DNA of 20,921 nt, from NCBI GenBank assembly GCA_031282605.1, contig JAITDK010000313.1, positions 1 to 20,921 of the forward strand. Direction: 5' to 3'. Shown piece by piece: positions 6,324-12,933 of the stretch. The notes under the pieces were generated by a model. That model saw only the letters and a program-made list of their open reading frames with translations. It ran no database searches and was not told where the DNA came from. This DNA is from Oscillospiraceae bacterium. Lineage in GTDB: Bacteria; Bacillota; Clostridia; Christensenellales; Aristaeellaceae. Made by a program: the position numbers and the translations under genes. Positions within the stretch are counted from its first letter, which is position 1; every line of letters begins with the position of its first letter.

Positions 6324-7610
6324 TCAATCCCGTCCGTCGTCACATCGGAACGCGGATCGTCGGCCGCGAACATCCACGATAATTATCGTCGGCGCGCCGT
6401 ATTCCAGCAGCGATCTGTCGAACGACAGGGTATCCGGAAGCGCGGGACGACGTTTATCGCGCACCGCGTTCGCGTACGCGTGAAACACGCCGCCTTGTAT
6501 CACCCCGAACGACCATTGGTCAACGTGAGTCAGGCCATCCGGCGGATACGCGCAGGACGAACCAACCTCGCAACGAACCAGCGCGGCGGTTATAGTCCCG
6601 TCTTCATCGTGAATCTCCGCTTCCAGCGTCGGCGGTTCGGATTCGTCAGGCGGCGAAGCCGGCGCGTCGAACTCGAACGCGCAGTCCATCAATCGCCTGC
6701 GCATCGTGAGCAGCGACGCCTGCGACGCGTCCGCGCAAACGAACGAACGCCCCATATCCGCCGCGGTTCGCGCCGTCGTGCCTGATCCGGCAAACAGGTC
6801 GGCGACCCAGTCGCCCGGCCTGGACGTACATCCGATAACCCGGGCAATCAGAGCGGCGGGTTTCTGGGTATCGAAACCCGTGCGGCGCGGATCGCGCTGC
6901 TGCAAAGGAGCGATATCCGTCCATACGTCGCTGGGATAAACGGGATCGTCGTCGTAGTAGCGGTATTCCTTGCCGCCCACGTCTATGGCGGAATAACCGC
7001 GTCCCTGCTCGTCGGCGCCTCTGCGCATGTGGTTATGGCGGCGCGTGCGCGGCATAGCGGCCGCTGTGATGTCGAAATACAGTCGCTCGCTTTTGCGATA
7101 GAACAGCAGCACGTCATGCTTGCGGCTGAAGTGTCCCTTCGCGCGTCCGCCCGTTTCATACACCCACACAATCTCGTTGACAAAATTCGCTTCGCCGAAC
7201 ACTTCGTCAAGGATGCGGCGCATCAGCGGGCTTCGGCGAGGATCAATGTGCAGAAACAGCGCGCCTTCAGACCCGAGCATGGTATGCGCCGTTCGCGCAG
7301 CCTCGCGTATCATGCCCTCGTATTCGACAGGATCCCATCGGTCGTCGTACGCGCTGAGCGTCACGGTCGGCTTGCCTGTCCGCCAGCCTGTCTCTCCGAC
7401 AGGAAGGCGCAAATCATACGCCTTACTCGTGTCGAAAGGCGGATCCAGGTATACGGTTTGGATCTGCCCGGCATATGCCGCCGCCAGACGATCCGCGTCC
7501 TCCGGCATCCGCGCTTGCATGATTATGCCGCGTGTACGCACAGGTTCGCGTTCGCTTGAGTCCGAGCCGACATGAATCTCTCGCGCGCAGGCGCAGGGCG
7601 TCCATCGCAT
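6324..7610 (-). CDS. Solitary DNA methyltransferase (beta class, N4/N6)
   Basis: Predicted 428-residue S-adenosylmethionine-dependent DNA amino-methyltransferase. The catalytic motif DPPF (56–59) precedes the TQKP segment (248–251) and the cofactor loop DLFAGSGTT (271–279), which is the beta-class order. HFSRKHDVLLFY near residue 160 also fits Mod-like enzymes. DPPF in place of the commoner DPPY is a small change. The C-terminal ~105 residues have no domain I recognise. I chose ATG 7610, 10 bases after GGGAGG; a GTG at 7628 in the same frame and ATG 7614 in another frame compete. No restriction endonuclease gene is adjacent, so it is either orphan or regulatory. Target sequence and base are unknown. 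Confidence 0.85.
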   Translation of the reverse strand: MRWTPCACAREIHVGSDSSEREPVRTRGIIMQARMPEDADRLAAAYAGQIQTVYLDPPFDTSKAYDLRLPVGETGWRTGKPTVTLSAYDDRWDPVEYEGMIREAARTAHTMLGSEGALFLHIDPRRSPLMRRILDEVFGEANFVNEIVWVYETGGRAKGHFSRKHDVLLFYRKSERLYFDITAAAMPRTRRHNHMRRGADEQGRGYSAIDVGGKEYRYYDDDPVYPSDVWTDIAPLQQRDPRRTGFDTQKPAALIARVIGCTSRPGDWVADLFAGSGTTARTAADMGRSFVCADASQASLLTMRRRLMDCAFEFDAPASPPDESEPPTLEAEIHDEDGTITAALVRCEVGSSCAYPPDGLTHVDQWSFGVIQGGVFHAYANAVRDKRRPALPDTLSFDRSLLEYGAPTIIIVDVRGRRSAFRCDDGRD

Positions 7611-7636
7611 CCGACATAATCCTCCCACCGATGTAC

Positions 7637-7671
7637 ATTATAGAGAATATTACGCCCGAATGCAATGTCAA
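7637..7671 (-). promoter_or_regulatory. Promoter of the DNA methyltransferase gene
   Basis: On the minus strand a perfect TATAAT (7642–7637) lies 17 bases after a weak TTGCAT (7665–7660). A perfect TTGACA (7671–7666) is also present but at 23 bases, too far for the same -10. Transcription would start about 20 bases before the chosen start codon. Confidence 0.5.
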
Positions 7672-7685
7672 TTAAACGGAAATAT

Positions 7686-7717
7686 GCCCCCTCTACCGCT
7701 GCTGCGGCAGAGGGGGC
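7686..7717 (-). terminator. Terminator after the short-chain dehydrogenase gene
   Basis: A 14-bp stem is formed by GCCCCCTCTGCCGC and GCGGTAGAGGGGGC on the minus strand, with an AGCA loop, followed by ATATTTCCGTTT. It begins about 20 bases after the dehydrogenase stop and separates it from the methyltransferase promoter. The T-run is broken, so termination strength is uncertain. Confidence 0.72.
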
Positions 7718-7736
7718 GTTCCTTTCGGAGAGCCGC

Positions 7737-8522
7737 CTAGGGCTGCTTTCCTATATACGCCAGTATGCCGCCGTCCACATAGAGTATGTGTCCGTTGACA
7801 AAATCCGACGCCGCCGACGCCAGGAATACCGCCGGACCGATCAGATCGTCGGTCGTGCCCCAGCGCGCCGCCGGGGTTTTGCTGATTATGAACCTATTGA
7901 ACGGATGATCCGGCGCGCGCAGCGGCGCGGTCTGCGGGGTCTCGATATAGCCGGGACCGATGCCGTTGCACTGGATATTGTATTGGCCGTACTCGCTGGC
8001 GATATTGCGCGTGAGCATCTTCAACCCGCCCTTGGCGGCCGCGTAGGCGCTGACGGTTTCGCGACCCAACTCGCTCATCATGGAGCAGATATTGATTATC
8101 TTGCCCGCGCCTTTGGCGATCATCGCGGGCAATACGGCCTTCGCGACGATGAACGGGGCGTTCAGGTCGACGTCGATCACCTTGCGGAAGTCGGCGGCGT
8201 CCATTTCGATCATCGGGATACGCTTGATGATCCCCGCGTTGTTTACGAGTATGTCGATCGTCCCGGCGTCCCGTTCGATCTGCCTGACGAGATCACGCAC
8301 CGCCGTCTCATCGGTGACGTCGCATACATAGCCCAGCGCGTCAACGCCTGCATCCCTGTACGCCGCCAGGCCTTTATCCACCAACTCCTGGTTGATATCG
8401 TTAAAGACGATCCGCGCGCCGTACGCCGCGAACCCGCTCGCTATCGCGTAGCCGATCCCGTATGATCCGCCCGTGACCAGCGCGATTTTGCCGGATAGAT
8501 CGTATAGGCTGCCGACAGGCAT
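7737..8522 (-). CDS. Short-chain dehydrogenase, probably gluconate 5-dehydrogenase
   Basis: Predicted 261-residue classical SDR oxidoreductase. It has the TGGSYGIG nucleotide loop (17–24), NNAG (94–97) and the catalytic Ser147, Tyr160 and Lys164. Asp42 after the second strand would favour NAD(H), although specificity cannot be settled by eye. The SMMSELGRETVSAYAAAKGG and GPGYIETPQT segments resemble gluconate 5-dehydrogenases, which interconvert gluconate and 5-ketogluconate; 2-deoxy-D-gluconate 3-dehydrogenase is the main alternative. ATG 8522 is preferred, with AGGGGA about 8 bases before it; an in-frame start at 8597 would place the promoter region inside the coding sequence. It stands alone with its own promoter and terminator. 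Confidence 0.82.
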   Translation of the reverse strand: MPVGSLYDLSGKIALVTGGSYGIGYAIASGFAAYGARIVFNDINQELVDKGLAAYRDAGVDALGYVCDVTDETAVRDLVRQIERDAGTIDILVNNAGIIKRIPMIEMDAADFRKVIDVDLNAPFIVAKAVLPAMIAKGAGKIINICSMMSELGRETVSAYAAAKGGLKMLTRNIASEYGQYNIQCNGIGPGYIETPQTAPLRAPDHPFNRFIISKTPAARWGTTDDLIGPAVFLASAASDFVNGHILYVDGGILAYIGKQP

Positions 8523-8568
8523 GGTATATTCCCCTTTCATTTTGCACGTATGAAAGCTGTACGCGCAT

Positions 8569-8597
8569 ATAGTATCACAATGAACAAGACGGCGCAA
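8569..8597 (-). promoter_or_regulatory. Candidate promoter of the dehydrogenase gene
   Basis: TTGCGC (8597–8592) and TACTAT (8574–8569) are separated by 17 bases on the minus strand, about 46 bases before the chosen start. Both hexamers are only partial matches. Confidence 0.4.
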
Positions 8598-8724
8598 GGA
8601 CGCCGGCCACGCCGCCTGCGGCTCGGATAATGATTATAGACGTCTTTGTAACGTTATATACACCCCACGCATATCCATAATAACGCCAGGACTTATCTAC
8701 CAAATTAAAGAAGGAATGATCGTC

Positions 8725-9678
8725 GTGAATGAGACGGAATCTCTTAATATAAAGTATTACAGCAAACACAGCTTATACAAAGGCACTAGAGTGCCGGAGC
8801 CTAGAGCGGATTACTATCCATACGATATGGTTGCTCTAGAAAATGCGATCAATGCTTCGCACACAACTGACGACATTCAAGTAGGCGCTAGTTTTTTTAT
8901 CACCCGCACACTTGTTATACCTGCTAACAAAACGGTAACGCTAAGATCATATGGGGGCATGCGCACACTGACACGCGATCCGTCTTTAAGCGGACCCATG
9001 TTTAGGCTCATGCCTGGCGCAAAGCTGTATTTGGGAGGCGTTACAGGCATTATACTCGACGGAAACAGAATCTCCGCCCCCGTCGACTCCGGACCGATCA
9101 TTGAGATGTTCGACGACAGCTCCGTCGTATCTGTGGGAGCGAGCGTGACACTGCGGAACAACATCAACTATGTGTCGAACGGCGGCGCGATTAGAGCCGT
9201 TTCGGGGAGCATCGTCGTCGGCGGCACCGGAGCGACTATCCAGAACAATAAGGCGGACAACGGCGGCGGGTTAAGCAACGTTTCGGGGAGTATAGCTATC
9301 AATGCCGGCGCGACCATTTCTAACAATGCAGCCGACTACAACGGCGGCGGCATATTCACTCCAAGGGCTAATTTGGGCAACCTAACGGTAGCGTCGGGCA
9401 CGACGTTCAACGGCAACTCGGCCGGCACCGGGGGCGTTCCCATCTACGCCGTAACCGACGCGGGTCTCTACGCCAGCCATATATTCGGCACAACCTGGAC
9501 GACGCCATACGTGCAGGGGTACAACAACTTTGATATAGGTTACAGAGGTCCGCTCCCGAATAACAACCCTATGGCCGTAAGGGAAAGGCTGCTGCGCGCG
9601 CGCAATAAAGGCGACAACAGCGTCGTATGGTGTTCGAACACCACCGACTATTGCAAATGCCTGAACAGCGGTAATTGA
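8725..9678 (+). CDS. Orphan parallel beta-helix repeat protein
   Basis: I do not recognise a specific function. From about residue 100 to 260 the 317-residue product has successive rungs rich in Gly, Asn, Ser and Val, including GGAIRAVSGSIVV, ATIQNNKADNGGGL and ATISNNAADYNGGGI. This pattern is typical of right-handed beta-helices in surface proteins and polysaccharide-acting enzymes. No signal peptide, membrane anchor or LPxTG motif is visible. The tail is Cys-rich (WCSNTTDYCKC). GTG 8725 is preferred because AAGGA ends 9 bases upstream; ATG 8716 follows AAGGA with no spacer. It is one of only two plus-strand genes and its 5' third is visibly more AT-rich than its neighbours, so transfer is possible. 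Surface or spore-coat location is only inference. Confidence 0.75.
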   Translation: MNETESLNIKYYSKHSLYKGTRVPEPRADYYPYDMVALENAINASHTTDDIQVGASFFITRTLVIPANKTVTLRSYGGMRTLTRDPSLSGPMFRLMPGAKLYLGGVTGIILDGNRISAPVDSGPIIEMFDDSSVVSVGASVTLRNNINYVSNGGAIRAVSGSIVVGGTGATIQNNKADNGGGLSNVSGSIAINAGATISNNAADYNGGGIFTPRANLGNLTVASGTTFNGNSAGTGGVPIYAVTDAGLYASHIFGTTWTTPYVQGYNNFDIGYRGPLPNNNPMAVRERLLRARNKGDNSVVWCSNTTDYCKCLNSGN

Positions 9679-9867
9679 CGTAACCCGCGGTGTATGGTTC
9701 AGCGATCAATCACAACGCTCAACGGGCGGCGGGGTGCCGCCCATACATGATTCGGGGGATGGGCCGACCTTGCCGCGCCGCGCCCTGAAATGGAAGCAAT
9801 TTGAAATACGGACAAGCGTTATCGTGTCGAAAGTGCAAGAATTGACAAGCTAAAATTCATTTTCCGG
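9679..9867. other. Intergenic stretch before the amt promoter
   Basis: No gene is seen. A perfect 7-bp hairpin GGGCGGC-GGGGT-GCCGCCC lies at 9724–9742 and may end transcription of the beta-helix gene, although no T-tract follows. A single TGTCGAA Spo0A-like heptamer is at 9825–9831; alone it is not strong evidence of control. Confidence 0.4.
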
Positions 9868-9896
9868 TTGACAGCCGCTGTACCGTGCGATATAAT
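9868..9896 (+). promoter_or_regulatory. Consensus sigma-A promoter of amt
   Basis: TTGACA (9868–9873) and TATAAT (9891–9896) are both perfect and lie exactly 17 bases apart. Transcription would start near 9903, leaving a leader of about 45 bases before the amt ATG. Such a strong promoter suggests high basal expression unless a repressor acts. Confidence 0.85.
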
Positions 9897-9948
9897 GCAA
9901 TACGTGCATGATAGATGTTCATTCGTAGATTATTGAGGAGGGCGGGGC

Positions 9949-11670
9949 ATGGAAATTATCGAGGCGGCGGACGTCGTAGGATTCTCTGGTATCAATACGG
10001 TATGGGTATTGGTCGCGGCGGCGCTGGTGTTCTTAATGCAGGCCGGGTTCGCTATGGTGGAGACCGGATTCACGCGCGCGAAGAACGCGGGCAACATCAT
10101 TATGAAGAACCTGATGGACTTCTGTATAGGAACGCCGCTTTATTGGCTGACAGGATTCGGGATCATGTTCGCCGGCTCAAGCGGATTGGTCGGCGGGTTG
10201 GATTTCATGATCCGGGGGGATTACTCGGCGACGCTGCCCAGCGGGGTGCCGCTGTGGGCGTTCGTCGTATTCCAGACCGTGTTCTGCGCGACCGCCGCGA
10301 CGATCGTGTCGGGCGCGATGGCGGAGCGTACGAAGTTCAGCGCGTACTGCATATACAGCGCGGCGATAAGCGCGCTGATATATCCCGTTTCGGGACACTG
10401 GATATGGGGCGGCGGCTGGCTGGCTCAGCTGGGGTTCCATGATTTCGCCGGATCGACGGCGGTGCATATGGTAGGCGGGCTATCGGCGCTGATAGGCGCG
10501 GCTATACTGGGTCCGCGCATCGGTAAGTATAACAATGACGGCAAGGCGAACGCCATACCGGGGCACAGCATCACGCTGGGCGCGCTGGGCGTATTCATAC
10601 TATGGTTCTGCTGGTTTGGATTCAACGGTGGCTCGACGGTGAATATGGAGGGCGAGAGCATCGTATCGGCGGGCAGAATATTCATGACGACCAATATGGC
10701 AGCCGCCGTCGCCGCGTGCGTAACCATGGCTTTTACATGGATAAAGTATAAAAAGCCCGACGTGTCGATGACACTGAACGGCGCTCTGGCCGGATTGGTC
10801 GCGATAACGGCCGGCTGCGACGTGGTAAGCCCGCTTGGCTCGTTTATAATCGGCGCGATCTCTGGGGTTGTGATTGTGCTTGGAGTGGAGTTTGTCGATC
10901 AGAAACTGAAGATAGACGATCCGGTGGGCGCCGTGGGCGTACATTGCATATGCGGCTCGCTGGGAACGGTTCTAGTGGGATTCTTCGCGCTGGACGGCGG
11001 GTTGCTGTACGGCGGCGGGTTCAAGCTGCTGGGCGTACAGCTGCTGGGTGTGCTGTCAGTGGCCGCCTGGGTTACGGTAACGATGCTGATCGTGTTCAAC
11101 GTAATAAAGAAGACGATTGGTCTGCGCGTCGAGCCGGAGGTTGAGATTCAGGGGCTGGATAAGACGGAACACGCTTTGGCTTCGGCGTACGCGGACTTCA
11201 TGCCCGTATCGGCTATGTCGGTATTGCCTGCAGTGAACGAAAGGATACAGACAGTAGAGGACGAGATACGGGAGAAGGCGTATCCTTCCGGTCAGACGAA
11301 GGAAGGCGCGGTGCTGACCAAGGTGACGATACTGTTCAATCCGCTGCATCTGGACAAGATGAAGGACGCTATGAACGCCATAGGCGTGACGGGCATGACG
11401 GTCACTAGCGTAGTAGGATGCGGGCTGCAGAAGGGCAAGACCGATTACTACAGAGGGGTAAAGATAGAGACGCTGGATTTACTGCCGAAGGTACAAATGG
11501 ACATAGTGGTCAGTTCAGTCCCGGTAGACAAGGTAGTGGAAACGGCGTCGAGCGTCCTGCACACAGGCCGGATAGGCGACGGCAAGATATTCATATCCCA
11601 CATAGAAGACGCGGTAAAGATCTCCACGGGCGAACGCGGCTACTCCGCGATGCAGGGAACGGACGTATAA
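9949..11670 (+). CDS. amt: Ammonium transporter fused to a PII signalling domain
   Basis: Predicted 573-residue inner-membrane protein. Residues ~15–395 form an Amt/MEP/Rh channel with about eleven hydrophobic segments; the pore twin-histidine pair appears to be His173 (STAVHMVGG) and His332 (GVHCICGSLG). A linker (~400–452) leads to a PII (GlnB/GlnK) domain at ~453–565. PII features are VTILFNPLHLDKM, TDYYRG at the T-loop, LLPKVQMDIVV and TGRIGDGKIFI, the ATP/2-oxoglutarate-binding C-terminal segment. Tyr501 aligns with Tyr46 of GlnB, but the position of the uridylylated Tyr51 is Ile and the loop is about one residue longer. The ATG follows GAGGAGG by 7–8 bases. The fusion probably regulates ammonium uptake in cis according to energy and nitrogen status; this is inference. 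Confidence 0.93.
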   Translation: MEIIEAADVVGFSGINTVWVLVAAALVFLMQAGFAMVETGFTRAKNAGNIIMKNLMDFCIGTPLYWLTGFGIMFAGSSGLVGGLDFMIRGDYSATLPSGVPLWAFVVFQTVFCATAATIVSGAMAERTKFSAYCIYSAAISALIYPVSGHWIWGGGWLAQLGFHDFAGSTAVHMVGGLSALIGAAILGPRIGKYNNDGKANAIPGHSITLGALGVFILWFCWFGFNGGSTVNMEGESIVSAGRIFMTTNMAAAVAACVTMAFTWIKYKKPDVSMTLNGALAGLVAITAGCDVVSPLGSFIIGAISGVVIVLGVEFVDQKLKIDDPVGAVGVHCICGSLGTVLVGFFALDGGLLYGGGFKLLGVQLLGVLSVAAWVTVTMLIVFNVIKKTIGLRVEPEVEIQGLDKTEHALASAYADFMPVSAMSVLPAVNERIQTVEDEIREKAYPSGQTKEGAVLTKVTILFNPLHLDKMKDAMNAIGVTGMTVTSVVGCGLQKGKTDYYRGVKIETLDLLPKVQMDIVVSSVPVDKVVETASSVLHTGRIGDGKIFISHIEDAVKISTGERGYSAMQGTDV

Positions 11671-11688
11671 ACATAGGGACGGCGCAAG

Positions 11689-11722
11689 AAACAGACTCGG
11701 TCGGTTGGTCGAGTCTGTTTTG
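11689..11722. terminator. Bidirectional terminator between amt and the cysteine synthase gene
   Basis: AAACAGACTCG (11689–11699) pairs perfectly with CGAGTCTGTTT (11710–11720) around a 10-base loop. The plus strand continues with TGCTT and the minus strand ends the stem with TTTCTT. It lies between the two convergent stop codons and can serve both genes. Confidence 0.85.
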
Positions 11723-11741
11723 CTTCACCGCGCCATTCGAC

Positions 11742-12659
11742 TCAATCATCAATCCGCTGCGCCTCGTCATTCCAGAATGAGTCGGACAGGTAGCGCGAAC
11801 CGCCGTCGCATAGTATAGTGACGATAACCGCGCCGGGCTCCAGCCGTTTGGCCAGCGTCAGCGCTGCCGCGACGTTCGCGCCGCTGCTCACTCCCACGAA
11901 CAAACCTTCTTCCTTCGCAAGCCGCCGCGTCATCTCATACGCCAGCTCAGTCGTTACCGTGATTATGCCGTCCGCTATAGCCTCGTCCAGGATGCCCGGC
12001 TTCATCGACGACGCCACGTGCCTGACGCCGTCGATGCCGTGGAACGGGGAGTCGGGCTGAACCGCCAGCGTTTTCACCGAGGGATTCTCCTGCTTTAACT
12101 TTCGTGACACACCCATAAACGTGCCCGACGTACCCATACCGGTTATGAAGTGAGTTACTTCGCCGCCGGTCTGCGTCCATATCTCAGCGCCCGTGCCGCT
12201 GACGTGCGCGGCGGGATTCGCGGGATTGTTATACTGATCAGGATAGAAATAACGTCCCGGATGCGCTTTTATTTCCTCCCGCACGGCAAGGTATGAGCCG
12301 TCCGACCCTTCCAGAGGATCGGTTTCAACGATAGACGCGCCATAGTACCGGATCATTCGCTTACGCTCCGGACTCGTGCCCTGAGGCAGGTATATGACTA
12401 CGGGATAACCCAGCGCCGCGCCGATCATCGCGTACGCCACGCCTGTATTTCCGCTGGTCGCGTCTATAATGGTCTTGCCAGGAACCAGCGATCCCCGCGC
12501 GATACCGTCCAGCAGCATGCCTCGCGCCGCTCTATCCTTCACAGATCCGCTGGGGTTCATAAACTCCGCCTTCGCCAGCAGCCGCACGCGCGCGGCTTCG
12601 TTCGCTATATGCCGGAACTCTATTAACGGCGTATTACCAACCAGGTCGATTACATCCAC
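11742..12659 (-). CDS. cysM: Cysteine synthase (PLP-dependent O-acetylserine sulfhydrylase family)
   Basis: Predicted 305-residue fold-type II PLP enzyme making cysteine from an activated serine and sulfide. Lys41 in NPSGSVKDR is the PLP Schiff-base lysine; SGNTG (69–73) holds the substrate carboxylate and GTSGT (176–180) the PLP phosphate. Length and the ATSGNTGVAYAMIG and LPQGTSPERKR segments fit cysteine synthase B/CysM-like enzymes, but CysK or cystathionine beta-synthase catalytic-domain activity cannot be excluded. The start is GTG, with GAGGG about 6 bases upstream. It converges on amt and is not in an obvious sulfur operon. Confidence 0.86.
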   Translation of the reverse strand: MDVIDLVGNTPLIEFRHIANEAARVRLLAKAEFMNPSGSVKDRAARGMLLDGIARGSLVPGKTIIDATSGNTGVAYAMIGAALGYPVVIYLPQGTSPERKRMIRYYGASIVETDPLEGSDGSYLAVREEIKAHPGRYFYPDQYNNPANPAAHVSGTGAEIWTQTGGEVTHFITGMGTSGTFMGVSRKLKQENPSVKTLAVQPDSPFHGIDGVRHVASSMKPGILDEAIADGIITVTTELAYEMTRRLAKEEGLFVGVSSGANVAAALTLAKRLEPGAVIVTILCDGGSRYLSDSFWNDEAQRIDD

Positions 12660-12746
12660 GGAAATCCCTCGCTCTACGGAATACTACAAAGACTTATTAC
12701 CATAGTATTCACATGGGATTAAAATGTTACAGACCGCAAGCATTGT

Positions 12747-12771
12747 AACCCCGAGGAAATTCCTCGGGGTT
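12747..12771 (-). terminator. Hairpin after tRNA-Leu
   Basis: AACCCCGAGG (12747–12756) pairs perfectly with CCTCGGGGTT (12762–12771) around a 5-base loop. It starts 7 bases after the tRNA 3' end in the direction of transcription and precedes the cysteine synthase gene. The T-tract is poor, so it is a likely but imperfect terminator. Confidence 0.65.
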
Positions 12772-12777
12772 CCTTCG

Positions 12778-12860
12778 TGCCGAAGGCGGGACTCGAACCC
12801 GCACGCCCTAACGGACAAAAGATTTTAAGTCTCTGGCGTCTGCCATTCCGCCACTTCGGC
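12778..12860 (-). tRNA. tRNA-Leu, anticodon TAA
   Basis: The minus strand gives GCCGAAG/CTTCGGC acceptor arms with discriminator A, a D-arm GGCGGAATGGCAGACGCC, anticodon stem AGAGA/TCTTT around loop CTTAAAA (anticodon TAA), a long variable arm as expected for leucine, and T-arm GCGGGTTCGAGTCCCGC. CCA is not encoded; CGA follows, so CCA must be added after transcription. The 83-nt length fits a class II tRNA. Confidence 0.96.
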
Positions 12861-12868
12861 ATGAAAAT

Positions 12869-12897
12869 ATTGTAGTTCGAAAGCGGCGAAATGTCAA
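12869..12897 (-). promoter_or_regulatory. Promoter of tRNA-Leu
   Basis: TTGACA (12897–12892, perfect) and TACAAT (12874–12869, five of six) are 17 bases apart on the minus strand. The -10 ends only 8 bases before the tRNA, so the transcript would have almost no 5' leader. Confidence 0.82.
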
Positions 12898-12933
12898 ATG
12901 ATTCTCGCGCGGTATTCGCTTTATTCGGCGACG

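Noticed and set aside
5576..6382. Long plus-strand open frame of 268 codons
   Set aside because: It is antisense to the Sm-like gene with its strong ribosome binding site, has no start signal, and runs through the 18-bp repeats, which keep it open by chance.
7422..7430. Other TGTCGAA Spo0A-like heptamers in coding regions (also near 7323, 9825 and 19205)
   Set aside because: A few occurrences of a 7-mer are expected in 20 kb, and these lack promoter context.
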